Assembly: GCF_000143415.4 (NCBI RefSeq)
Contig: NW_003314264.1
Location: 2,453,444 to 2,517,443 of the forward strand
Source: Selaginella moellendorffii
Lineage: Eukaryota > Streptophyta > Lycopodiopsida > Selaginellales > Selaginellaceae
DNA: 64,000 bases
Direction of reading: 5' to 3'
Part shown: positions 19,665-30,445 of the stretch, in pieces
Position numbering within the stretch: position 1 is the first letter of the stretch
How the letters are laid out: every line of letters starts with the position of its first letter
Program-made: the position numbers and the translations under genes
Notes under the pieces: generated by a model
What the model saw: the letters and a program-made list of their open reading frames with translations, nothing else
What the model was told of the DNA's origin: nothing
Database searches by the model: none

Positions 19665-21010
19665 TCACTCGATATAAGATAGGATCGATCGTCGCTGATA
19701 CTCTGGAGAAGTGACAGCAGCGCTGTTGTGTCTGCCTCTGGATTGAGCTCGAGCTGCCGTGGCCGGGGCGCATCTGTCCATCGCCAGACACGCTTTTGTC
19801 CGCTTGAGCTGTTCGTAGCATCCCTTTCTATCCGCCACCACACCACTGTTATTGTACCTGTTGTTGTTTGTGGTGGTGTTCTTGGAGGACCCATCACTGG
19901 CACGAACAGCCGCTGCCCTGTCCGATCCTGGCCCCAGCAATCCTATCTCTCTGTCGTAAGGCGAGAGCCACTTGGCGGAGACGTAGTCGAAGGTCCTCCA
20001 TGGCGGCAAGTGCATCGCGTTCTGCTTGAGCGAGAACTTGGCGGCGTCAGACATCACCTGTAAGACCTGGCGCAGCCTCCGAGGGGTGGCGACCAGGGGC
20101 GTGGGGAGAATCCTCACGGCCGCCTTGTAGCTCTGGATCGGCCGGGCAATCTCGAAGTGCGACTGGAAGTCGAGGTCCACAATGAGGCGCTCGGGGGAGG
20201 AGTCCGAGCCGGGTGGCGGGGAGGTTTCGACGTCGATGTACTCGTACTCGCCTGGAAAGATGGGCCACGAAGAAGTTTGTGAGTTGCGAGTGACTTAAGT
20301 TGTGTGTGAGATACCTACCTCCAGGAACTCGTCCCACGCTCTGCCATCGCGACTTGCAGATTCCAGCGTCGTACCCGGCTTTTCGCAGGCGTTTCACAAG
20401 AAAGGAGCGGAGGCAGCGGCCCTTGCAATCAATTCCGCGGTGGCATAAGCCATCCATCCGGTCCTCGGTCATGGAACACAAGATGCGGATCACCGCGCTG
20501 CGCAACTCTTTTTCAACGGGTGACGCGGTCGAGATAAAAGCCTGCATTGGAAAAACGCCAAGGGAAAGAATGTCAAAAACTTGTGGTGGCAGTGGCAGCA
20601 GGAGTAAAGAAGAAAATAAAATACCACCCTCTTACCTTGAGTTTTTCAAAGAAGACTGCGAACCCGGTGGGTGTTGGGGACTCTTTGTCGCTGCTATCAT
20701 AGCCATCGGCCCCGTTTTCCATGAAATCGTGAACCATGGCCGCCAAATCATTCTCGCTGTCGCTGCTGCTCATAAGAACAGTGGCGGGGCCATGTATCGT
20801 CGTTGGAGCCGCCGCAACCGCCACGAGTTTGGAGCGTGATTTGCTTCGGGCAGCTTGAATTTCCGGCTGGCAATTTCTGATCGCCACCAAAGGAATGCGG
20901 CGTGACGAATCCAGATGATCGGGCCTTCGCTGCCAATAATCCCTGTCCCTGCCTCCAAACAGCAGCGCGTCGGCCTCGATCGCTGGAGAGGCGTAGGGAA
21001 TGCCAGGCAT
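19665..21010 (-). CDS. DUF506 (PDDEXK-like) family protein
   Basis: Three exons (about 20636-21010, 20322-20541, 19665-20250). The family core is clear: VKRLRKAGYDAGICKSRW, GEYEYIDV, RLIVDLDFQSHFEIARP, then LPPWRTFDYVSAKWLSPY. DUF506 proteins are plant-specific, predicted to have a PD-(D/E)XK nuclease-like fold, and their biochemical role is mostly unknown. The N-terminus has an acidic SSSDSENDL segment; the C-terminus has an Asn/Thr-rich low-complexity stretch. The first in-frame ATG is at MPGIPYASP. Confidence 0.88.
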
Positions 21011-21424
21011 CGTGACGCGAGAATGGAGCAAATCCAGGGCCTGGATCCCTGAAATTCTACCAAAATTTTCCTAGGAGATCATCACTCGCGGCGACGGCGG
21101 CGAATTCCGGCATCCATACCTGGCAATTGATCTCAATTGCGGGGAAATGCCGGCTACCGCGGAGGAATCACGGGCAATCGACTGCGCGCCATGGTTTCTC
21201 GATCGTCCGAGAGAGCCCCAAGGCGCAAGCCCTAAAAAATGCGCCTCTCCAGGCAAGACTCGAGACAAAGAATGGAAGCACTTTGCAAGTGTGCGCCTTT
21301 AAATAGTGGTTTCCGTTTAATGCGGTTTCCACTTTCGTTATTTGAACGGAGAGATTTTTGAAAGTTTCTTTGTCCGCGTAGCGCATCACCTAATATCATC
21401 TGTTAGACGTTTTTAACTCGAATT
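21011..21424. other. DUF506 upstream region
   Basis: 414 bp between the DUF506 start and the tRNA gene. It contains a TAGGGCTT motif on the DUF506 strand near 21228-21236 and should hold that gene's promoter. No other gene is seen. Confidence 0.5.
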
Positions 21425-21429
21425 GCGGG

Positions 21430-21472
<43 letters not shown>

Positions 21473-21497
21473 GCGTGTTCGATCCACGCTCACCGCA
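21425..21497 (+). tRNA. trnF-GAA: tRNA-Phe(GAA), copy 1
   Basis: 73 nt fold as a standard cloverleaf: 5' GCGGGGA, D arm TAGCTCAGTTGGGAGAGC, anticodon loop ACTGAAGATCT with anticodon GAA, T arm GTGTTCGATCCAC, and 3' TCACCGC plus A. There is no intron. The sequence is the usual plant nuclear tRNA-Phe. It is identical to the copy at 24511-24583. A T run follows within about 35 bp, a likely Pol III terminator. Confidence 0.97.
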
Positions 21498-21551
21498 ACG
21501 TTTATATTTTCGAATGTTTAAATTTTTTTTTGCGGTAAGAATTTAGGGCTT

Positions 21552-24223
21552 ATGGTTAACCCCTCGGCTATGGCGCTCTTGACGCACGGGTGGGCGCCGT
21601 CGTCCTCGCATTTTCACTGCCGCTACCATTCGAGGAAATGCTGGACACCGCTACACTGCTCGGTGGGTTCTGTAGAGGCCGTGACGGCCGGAGAGGATAG
21701 AATTCTTGTGAGTAGTGGTGCCAGTGGCAGGGATTTGATCGAGCCCGGGGAGAAACCCTGTTCTAGTAGCGAAGATCCAGGAAAGGAAGAGGTTTCTCCT
21801 GCGGAGTTTGCCAGGGAAATTGGAAGAAGGCGCAACTTTGCCATAATCTCGCATCCAGATGCTGGAAAAACAACGCTGGTATGTCTCAGTTGTTTGCTTC
21901 CTCTTTTGTTTTGTAAGAGAGGATTCTGTGTAGACAGAAAAGCTACTTCTCTATGGAGGTGCCATACACGAGGCTGGTGCTGTCAAAGCTCGGAGAGCTT
22001 CAAGGCATGCTACGTCAGATTGGATGGAGCTCGAAAAGCAAAGAGGTGATTCTCTCTGTTTGTTTGGTTCTCGGGCATAATCTTTTGTATAATTCTATCC
22101 AGGGATATCTATCACGTCCACAGCCATGGTTTTTGAAACTAGAGGCCAGCTGATAACGTTGCTTGACACTCCCGGCCATCAGGTACTTGGCTCTATTTTC
22201 TGTTTCGTAGATGAAGTTGTCAATCTAAATAGTAAACTCCAGGATTTTGGTGAAGACACTTACAGGTGGGAGTTCCTTTTTAATCTTGGTTCTATTTGCT
22301 GAAGTTGGATGATTTTAACTTGTAGAACCCTGGCAGCAGCAGATAACGCTGTCATGCTTGTTGATGCGGGGAAAGGCTTAGAGCCGCAGACAAGAAAGTT
22401 GTTTGAGGTAACGTAACACTACTTCTTGCTCAAAATCGTTCATATAAACCTTTCGCAGGTATGTAGAATGCGTAAGTTGCCAGTGTTTACAGTCTTTAAC
22501 AAGCTGGATAGACCAGCTTTACAACCGCTAGAGCTCATCGATGAAATCGAAAAGGAGTTTGAGCTCCCTACTTATCCTGTCAGCTGGCCAATTGGTTCTG
22601 GCGACAGGTGTTTTGCTTTGATATTATTTGATCGTTTTGATTTTCATCACTTACGTTTTGTTTTTGTGCACAGGTTTCTTGGTGTCTACTATAGGCCGAG
22701 ACGACAGGTTCATCTTTTCGAACGAGGTGGCAAACATGGTAGTGTTGGAGCTGCAGTGCGAGTCCTTGATTATATGGATCCTAGTCTAAAGACAATTATA
22801 CCCACCGATCTCTACAAACAGCTTGAGGTAGGAGCCTTTCTCCCAGGTTTTTATTGTAAGCATGTTGTGTTCCATCGGAAGCGGCTTACGTAGGAAGAAG
22901 TGGAAATGCTGGAAGAGTTGACACCGCCGCTGGACATTTCGAAGGTTCACTCAGGCGATTTGTCACCTGTATATTTTGCAAGTGCCATGAACAACTTCGG
23001 CGTAAGGATCTTGAGAAGTGACTGCCAATTCTGAAAATTTTATTGTTCTTCTGTTGAAGGTTGAGCTCTTTTTGGAAAGTTTTCTAGAGTACTCTGTAAA
23101 GCCGGGAGCACACTCGAGCGACATTGGTGAGATCCATCCAGAAAACCCATCCTTTTCCGGATTTGTCTTTAAGGTGAATACTATTGTCTTTGTAGAACCA
23201 TCTAATATGCTCATTGCAGCTACAAGCGAACATGGATCCGAAACACAGAGACAAAGTTGCTTTTGTTCGTGTATGCTCGGGTCAGTTCAAGAAAGGGATG
23301 AAAGTTCAAGTGTCCAGAACAGGCAAAACTATCGCGCTGACAAGGCCGCAGAAAATGTTTGCGCAAGATCGCTCCATAGTTGACAACGGATTTGCCGGAG
23401 ATGGTTCGTTTTATTCTCCCTTCTCTCTCCATCTAACAAGCACGTTGTGTGTTATGGTTGTAGTTATCGGTCTTAATAATCCAAACGCATTTTGCATCGG
23501 TGACACAGTTTTCTCTGGCCGACAAATACGTTACCCAGGAATTCCATCCTTCTCCCCAGAACTCTTCAGCTACATGCGAAACACGAACCCGGCAAAGTAC
23601 AAGCAGTTCCAGAAAGGCATTAACGAGCTTCTCGGTGAAGGAGCTGTTCAGGTTTTATAACTTGAGAAGCTCAAATGGATTGATTACTATTGTTGATAAT
23701 CAGGTGCTCTACTCAGTCGACGCAGGAAAAAACGATCCGATTCTAGCAGCAGTCGGACAATTACAGTTTGAGGTACGTCACCATAAAGCTCCTTTGTTTC
23801 CATATCCAAAACCTTGCTAACTGGATCAGGTAGTGCAATATCGGATGCTAAACGAGTACGGTATCGAAACCAAGCTGGAACCTCTTGGTTACAGCGTTGC
23901 TCGGTGGGTAACAGGAGGATGGCCTGCGATCGAGAAAGCTGGAAGACTCTACAATTGCATGGTTGTCAAGGACCAGGTTTTGAAAACTCTAAACTCTACG
24001 CAGATTTCTTTGAGAAACTTATGCTCTCCTTTTTGTTGTTTCCAGTGGGGACGTCCCGTGCTTCTCTTCCGCAACGAATGGAATCTGACTCAACTTATGG
24101 TAAGTTTCAAGCGCTGGAATCAAAATCAAAGTGATAAGTCTGACTGTATTTCAGGGCGACAACAAGGACATTGGTGATCTGGTTCCCATCGCATTGCCTC
24201 CCGAAGAGAAAACAAGAAAGTAG
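21552..24223 (+). CDS. prfC: Peptide chain release factor 3-like GTPase, organellar
   Basis: About thirteen exons. A basic, Ser-rich leader of roughly 90 residues (likely organelle transit peptide) precedes the translational GTPase core: G1 [11 protein letters not shown]2 [10 protein letters not shown]3 [16 protein letters not shown]4 NKLDR. The DFGEDTYRT and HPDAGKTT variants are characteristic of bacterial RF3, which releases RF1/RF2 after peptide release. The C-terminal domains ([32 protein letters not shown]) are also RF3-like. Plastid or mitochondrial location is inferred from the leader. Starts at 21552 or 21570 are both possible. The gene is flanked by the two tRNA-Phe genes. Confidence 0.88.
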
Positions 24224-24510
24224 TCCAGAGCCAATCCATTCCAGCGGGTAGCATGCGATCATCAAAGTGTTCTAACGCGTGTCAGGGATAAGCTCGCTCT
24301 ACCTACGTGTTCTCTTGATCCAAAGAATACATTCTTATCATCTATATCATACAAGACAATATATGATATAGAAAATCTATGGAAAATTCAAAGCGATCAA
24401 ATTTCTGAAGCTTGCTGTTCTCTTCATCCAAAGAAAAGATGCTTATCATGAAAAATTCAACGCTATCAACCTTTCTTAGATTCTTTTAGTCAAAAAGTTC
24501 TACAGGTAAA
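24224..24510. other. RF3 3' flank
   Basis: 287 bp of AT-rich 3' flank. An imperfect inverted repeat around 24340-24372 (ATCTATATCAT...ATGATATAG) could form a weak hairpin. No gene is seen. Confidence 0.5.
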
Positions 24511-24515
24511 GCGGG

Positions 24516-24558
<43 letters not shown>

Positions 24559-24583
24559 GCGTGTTCGATCCACGCTCACCGCA
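24511..24583 (+). tRNA. trnF-GAA: tRNA-Phe(GAA), copy 2
   Basis: Identical over all 73 nt to 21425-21497, with the same anticodon GAA and orientation. The flanks differ, so the duplication is old or selection and gene conversion keep only the tRNA. A TTTCTTT run follows directly. Confidence 0.97.
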
Positions 24584-25042
24584 TTTCTTTATATGGCCTT
24601 TGGTATCGTTTAGTGGAGCATTTCCAAGTTTTTATAATGGTTTACCTCTGGTCGATTCAACAAACGCGGAAAGGGATCTTTTGTTACAGCGCATGGAATC
24701 GATTGTATAACATCGCCAGATTATTCCCATTCAAAAGTTTGATACCAGCACATGTGTTAAATGGAAGTGCCATCCAAATAGTAGAACTCCTGCGCCAAGT
24801 CACAGTGCCGACGTGGAGCTTCGATCTCCTGCCTTGAAATTTCTCGCGGCTCGCATTTGTCGGCGCAACCCTAAAAGAGTAAAAGAGTTTTTAGCTTCTT
24901 TCCCCTCCATTCAACGCTTGCCGCCGGCCAAGAAGGCGCGATCAGCTTCTTTCTCATCGGTCGATCGACCGATCGATCGCGCGCGGCGGGGCGGATTGTT
25001 GTTGGATTGGATCGTTGGATCGTCGCGTCGGCGTCGGCGGCT
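24584..25042. other. Upstream region of the PRPP synthetase gene
   Basis: 459 bp with an AACCCTAAAAG telo-box-like motif near 24867-24877 and a GATCGACCGATCGATCG run near 24961-24978 shortly before the start codon. Probably promoter and leader. Confidence 0.5.
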
Positions 25043-26680
25043 ATGGCTTCTGCGTTTCTTGCAAACAGCCCTTGCTCCCCAATGCTCGGGAGAATCCAGC
25101 TCCGTAGCGAATGCAGAGCTTGTGGCTTGGCTCTTGGATCGTCGCGCAAGCGCGGATTTTTGCCGGTGACGGCCAGTGTCGCCGAGCACCTCACTTTCCC
25201 CAAATCTTCTCCTTCCGACTACGAGGTATGGATGAAGTTCTTTGTGTTGATTCTTCCTCTTCTTTCTTTGTTGTAATTCTTTTGATCTTCTCTCCAGGCC
25301 GATCTTAGAAAACTTTTATCGGGACGCGACGTTCTACACTCCCGAGCATTCCAGCTCCATAGCTCCAGGCCTGAAGAACGCTTGAAAATTTTCTCTGGTA
25401 CTGCCAACTTACCGTTAGCCACGGTACACTCTCTTTGTTCTTCCGGTTCCTTACGAACTGACGCTCGAGCTTTCAGGAAATTGCGTGCTATATGGGCCTC
25501 GAGCTGGGCAAAAGAACGATCAAGCGGTTTGCCGATGGTGAAATCCATGTCCATCTCGAAGAGAGCGTTCGCGGCTGTGATATTTTCTTGGTCCAGCCGA
25601 CTTGCCCTCCTGCCAACGAGAACTTAATGGAGCTGTTTGTGATGATCGATGCTTGCAGACGCGCGCATGCTAAAACGATCACTGCCGTGATTCCATACTT
25701 CGGATATGCTAGAGCTGACAGAAAGGTAGCGAAGTTTCTCATCTTAGTTTTCTTCGGATGTTCTAACGCTGGCGAATTCTTTCCAGACTCTTGGTCGAGA
25801 GTCGATTGCTGCAAAGCTTGTAGCGAACCTTATAACTGAGGCAGGTGCAAATCGTGTTCTTGCGTGTGACCTTCACTCTGGACAAAGTATGGGGTACTTC
25901 GATATTCCTGTTGATCACGTCTATGGACAGGTATGTGCGTCATATTTTTCTCAACGTCACCATTCCCGTACAAAAATCTCTTTGCTCTTTCTTGCAGCCT
26001 GTCATTTTGGACTACCTTGCCAGCAAAATGATCTCCGCAGATGACTTAGTAGTAGTTTCTCCAGATGTTGGTGGTGTCGCAAGAGCTCGGGCATTTGCCA
26101 AGAAATTGTCTGATGCCCCGCTTGCCATCGTCGACAAGCGCAGACAAGGTCACAATGTTTCAGAGGTAGACGGCATCCTCTTCTGGCTGTTTTCTCATGC
26201 GTGTTGATTTGCTACTGCAGGTCATGAACTTGATTGGCGATGTCAAAGGCAAGATCGCGATTATGGTCGATGACATGATCGACACCGCTGGTAGGCCCGA
26301 AAGCATGGTTTTGATGTTCTTCTTTGCAGAGTAGCATCTGACACGTTTCTTTCCAGGAACAATAACAAACGGAGCAGCACTTTTGCGCCAAGAAGGTGCA
26401 AAGGCGGTCTATGCTTGCTGCACACACGGCGTTTTCAGGTAAAGAAGTTGATCCATTTTTTTTCTTTTTTTCTTTTGTTTGCTAACTCTATTCGGCCACT
26501 CGAAGCCCACCAGCGATCGAGAGGCTCTCTGGAGGCCTGTTCGAGGAGGTGATAGTGACCAACACCATACCAGTGAAGCACAGCTTCAAGCAGCTCACGA
26601 TTCTCTCCGTCGCAAATCTCCTGGGCGAAACAATCTGGCGAGTCTACGATGATAGCTCCGTGAGCAGCATCTTCAGATAA
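25043..26680 (+). CDS. PRS: Ribose-phosphate pyrophosphokinase, plastid type
   Basis: Seven or eight exons. A leader of about 50 residues ([16 protein letters not shown]) resembles a chloroplast transit peptide. The enzyme makes PRPP from ribose-5-phosphate and ATP for nucleotide, His and Trp synthesis. Visible motifs: flexible loop [65 protein letters not shown], and the PRPP-binding signature [11 protein letters not shown]. These belong to the phosphate-dependent class. Exon junctions are all GT-AG where checked and no lesion is seen. Confidence 0.93.
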
Positions 26681-27018
26681 CGATGGCTGGAGAAGGAAGA
26701 ATCAAGAAAAAAAAAAATCTTCTTATGCTTTTTAGAATTTTTTTCTGCCGAGTCGTGCTCGGTGACGACGATGATGAAATCCACTGCCTCGGAAATATTT
26801 CCTCGTCTTTGTAAAGAAAACTAACTGTTCTTCTGTCTAGTTAACTTTTCGTTTGACCTAAATGTCAATGTCGCGGGTTCGAATCCTTTCGCGCCGCATT
26901 TATTGTGAAGAGGTGCAAACGTTTTGTTTCCAAGGTTCTGGGTTAGGGTTTATTGCCAGGCGGAAGTGGAGCGCTCGCGCGGTCGATTGATCGATCCACT
27001 GGTCTTCGCTGCTGATTT
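26681..27018. other. Intergenic PRS-BTB
   Basis: 338 bp. It holds the PRS 3' flank and the BTB leader with GGTTAGGGTTTAT at 26941-26953. A T-arm-like GGGTTCGAATCC at about 26876-26887 is not part of a complete tRNA. Confidence 0.5.
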
Positions 27019-28374
27019 ATGTCTTCGGCAAGGGATCAGCAGCAACAGCAGCAGCAAAATTCGACCGGCGGCAGCAATTGCTGCTCCTCGAGGTATGGGT
27101 ATGGCGACGTGAGCAGCGCCGATGTCCACCTAGAGCTGGTGCCGATCAGCGGAAATTCACTGCCGCTCCACCTCCACTCCCACGTCCTCCGTCGATCGGA
27201 ATATTTCGAGGCACGCCTCTCGGAGCGCTGGAACAATGTGAGCGCCGGCCGCCCAATCGAGCTGTGCCTCGACAAGTGCAAGGATCCCTCTGCCTATGTC
27301 CGCTGCTTCGAGGTCCTCTACGTCCCCGATCGCCTCAAGCTCTCGGCGTTTGCGGATGTCCAGGACGCGCTCACCGTGCTCGAGGTAGCGGCGGAGCTCC
27401 TCCTCCACGAGTGTGTGGCGGCGTGCATGAAGTACCTGGAGGCTGTTCCATGGACCCCCGACGCCGAGGAGGCGATCCGGAGTTGTGTGTCGTCGCTCCA
27501 CTTGCGACCCAGCCCGGATCTGGCTGCTAGGCTGTGTACTCTTGGGAGCATGCCCGATTGCAAGCCCGTGGACGTGATGAAGGAGGTGCTGGGAGAGCTC
27601 TTGTCGCTCGTCTCCAACGGAGCTCCTCCAAAGGCCAGGGACATCACCGAGAGAGTTCTTCTCGCCAACGTCCAGGCCCCGGCGTCGTCGGCCTTTGCTG
27701 CGGTGAACGAGGTGGCGCTCTTCAAGGAGGTCCAGACCAACTTGGAGGCGCTCAAGATCCAGCTCAACAAGTTCGTCAACTTCTTCTCCTGGAACTCCCA
27801 CCAGGTGAATGTGGCGTGCTCGGCTCTGCGGTGGCTGCTCGAGGAGCTGTTCTCGCTCCAGATTGCCGAGACGGCGATCAAGATGCTGGCCGAGGAGGAG
27901 GACCTGGCGCAGCTGATGGTGTCGAGGATCTACCAGAACCCGTTCACCGAGACGCTGTTCTGCATCCTGGTGAGGATCTTCCAGGCGCTGCAAAAGGGAG
28001 AGGTGGTGGTGGCCAGGAACTTGAGGCTGGCGCTGGTCACGACTTGGCTGCCGGTGATCGCCAAGCTCGTCCACGACGCGGACGATAGCATGGGTAAGGA
28101 CAACGAGCTCCAGCGGAGCTTGGAGGAGGGGCTGAGCGCGGTGGTGGCGACGCTGCCGCTGGTGGACCAGGAGGCGGTGTTTAAGATCTGGATCGGTTCG
28201 TGTCTCAAGAGCAGGAAGGCTTTCCCCGACTTGAGCGACGCTTTCGAGAGCTGGTGTTGCAAGCTCCGGCAGGCCCAGCTGGACAAAGAGCACGACGGTG
28301 GCGGGCCGACTATGGCTGCCTCGACGCCGAGCAAGGGAGAGAGCTTCGCCACGACGTTGGAGGAAGCTCACTAA
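27019..28374 (+). CDS. BTB/POZ domain protein
   Basis: Intronless ORF of 451 residues, GC-rich throughout. After a Gln run the region of about residues 34-135 (VHLELVPISGNSLPLHLHSHVLRRSEYFEARL ... LEVAAELLLHECVAACMKYLEAVPW, quoted in parts) is a BTB domain of the plant type seen in At3g05675-like proteins, with a long helical C-terminal half (FFSWNSHQVNVACSALRW). Such proteins often serve as substrate adaptors for CUL3 ligases; that role here is inference. Its last coding bases and 3' flank recur inverted at 39651-40277. Confidence 0.85.
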   Translation: MSSARDQQQQQQQNSTGGSNCCSSRYGYGDVSSADVHLELVPISGNSLPLHLHSHVLRRSEYFEARLSERWNNVSAGRPIELCLDKCKDPSAYVRCFEVLYVPDRLKLSAFADVQDALTVLEVAAELLLHECVAACMKYLEAVPWTPDAEEAIRSCVSSLHLRPSPDLAARLCTLGSMPDCKPVDVMKEVLGELLSLVSNGAPPKARDITERVLLANVQAPASSAFAAVNEVALFKEVQTNLEALKIQLNKFVNFFSWNSHQVNVACSALRWLLEELFSLQIAETAIKMLAEEEDLAQLMVSRIYQNPFTETLFCILVRIFQALQKGEVVVARNLRLALVTTWLPVIAKLVHDADDSMGKDNELQRSLEEGLSAVVATLPLVDQEAVFKIWIGSCLKSRKAFPDLSDAFESWCCKLRQAQLDKEHDGGGPTMAASTPSKGESFATTLEEAH

Positions 28375-28655
28375 GCTTGGAGCGATGGAGCACACTGTGT
28401 CTACTGTACAGGCTGCGAGTAAGGTACGTTACGCATTTCTCGCTTCTAGACTAAGTTCTTCTCTCGGTCTCACGCAGGTTTTTCTTTTCCTTCGTTTTTT
28501 TCAGCGATCGATCGATCAGGGAATTCTTTTGTTATCGTGTATAGTGAATGAGGGAAGAAAAATTTCCATCGAGTGATTGTATCTTTGTAACAGGATCGAA
28601 GTTTTGCTCGTCCGTCAAACGAAATGTTTGTTCCTTCTCGAAAAGTAAAGTTGTT
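28300..28655 (+). repeat. BTB gene 3' end, source of inverted copy
   Basis: This stretch covers the last ~75 coding bases and the 3' flank, including a CGATCGATCGATCAGGGAA run. It matches 39651-40277 in reverse complement once the MITE there is removed. Confidence 0.85.
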
Positions 28656-30445
28656 TGTTGGGCAATTACCTTCTCTTTTGCCCTATCCAATCGCTTTATG
28701 TGATACTTTGAGTTTAACAAGTAATTAACAAAATTAAGGTGTTTAAAACCTACAAACATCATGTGCAAATCTATTGCAAAGATACCATGAACATTGGGGT
28801 TGAGGAAAAAACAGCCATTCACCATGTTTTGAAGGTATTTTCATGCTTGTTTTGTTTTATTTTTTCCTCTATTGACTCTTTATCTGTTCTTAGCTTATTG
28901 TGGATGGCTTTATGAGAGAACTGAAGTGTCTGAATCCAAGAGTAAGCGAGGACTTAGCCAGTGTCAACGTTACAGCAGGGAGCAAACTAGAGAATTTATC
29001 AGATATAAAACAGCTAGACACATAATCAGTCACATGTCCATGTGAACGGTGAGGAGATAAAAGGCTAGCCCCAGTGGATATTGACAGCTGTAAAGAGTTG
29101 GTAATCCTTGAACTCCTGACGTTAGAACAAATTGTTTAGTGAGATAGATGAAGGGACTTGCAATGTATAGGAGACACTAGAGGTAAGTGATAGGCCTAGA
29201 GGGCAGATAGGTGAAGGACCTGGTAGTGTATAGGAGACATCAGAGATAAGTGACAGTACAGAGACGTGAACAGCATCAGTAAACCACACTAATAGTAAGC
29301 AGCAAGTCCAAAACTCGATTGATTGGGACCTGTTTACCATGATTGTAACTGATATTTTGTATTTATTGCTTGATAACAGTGATTGAGTAATAATTCATTC
29401 ACTTCTAGACATCAATTTAATTTGAGCCAAGGAACCCAGTTAAAAGAGAAGGTCTATCAGCAATTGCAAAATTGTTTGAACTTCCGCCAGTTATAGCAAT
29501 AGAAGAAACACCAAATACTGGTAATTTCTAGTAGTTCTTACAAGAATGTTTTTTGTTTGACTTATAGTTTGGTGAAGGGGCTTGTTGATGGTGCAAAGCA
29601 ACAAGATCAATTATTTTATATCCACATTAATGAGACATTAAAATTACTATCTTTCTCTGCATTGACATAAGAGTACACTATTACCAAAATTATTTATAGG
29701 CTAATTTATGAAACAAATTACAAATTTGTACAATAGTGATAAATAAAAAAACATTTTATTACTAGTTTTGTCAATTTTATCATTATTTTTAGAATAAAAT
29801 TAGTTTATTTTTTGTTAAAAATTATTTCATTTTAATAATTTTAAAACAAACTGATCACTTCTTACCACTTTTTTTGGTTATTGAACATGTTCAAGCAATT
29901 GCATTTACCATTTAACCATTATTCTTGCAGCTTTAAATTCTAAAAAATTATAATTATAATATCCTCTTAAGGCACAATTTATAGTGGTAATAGGCAATAA
30001 ATATATTTTGAGTAATTTCTAGTAATTTACAAATAAAGTGAAACTTTGGAACTTCTTTTACTTAAAGTTTTTATAAATAATAAAAGTATAGAAAACATTT
30101 AACTCAAATTTATAAAATAATTTAGAGTGATTTTTCTAAGTTAAAAGTCTAAAAGGTCTCATTAAGTAATCTACTTTAATTTTCATTTTTGAGAATTATA
30201 CTAAAATTATCAGATTTTTAAAAAGCTTTTATTGTCATCATAAATTTGTTAAACCAACTCAGCATATTCATACAGTTAACAAAACTAATACTATAAAATG
30301 AACTTTTAAATAAACTTTCAATATAATAATTATAGTGATAGATTAGATGTATCATATCTTAGATCACTTTTAATTAGCAGTCTTATAAAATTTATATATT
30401 TTGTTAAATTATTTTTCACTAAAAGCTTAAAATATTAAGAATAAT
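28656..30445. other. AT-rich gene-free stretch
   Basis: About 1.8 kb of AT-rich sequence with only short chance ORFs. The one structured feature is a degenerate two-copy repeat at 29143-29268. Confidence 0.65.
29143..29268. repeat. Degenerate 63-bp tandem repeat
   Basis: Two neighbouring units share GATAGRTGAAGG, GTGTATAGGAGACA and AGAGRTAAGTGA with a period of 63 bp and about 80 percent identity by eye. Confidence 0.75.

Noticed and set aside
26860-26900. T-arm-like GGGTTCGAATCC followed by GCGCCGCA, possible tRNA
   Set aside because: There is no matching 5' acceptor strand, D arm or anticodon arm upstream, and the T stem pairs poorly. At best it is a 3' remnant.
27157-28395. 412-codon minus-strand ORF opposite the BTB gene
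   Set aside because: Antisense open frame caused by strong codon bias of the BTB gene; the protein is His/Leu/Arg-rich with no recognisable fold.
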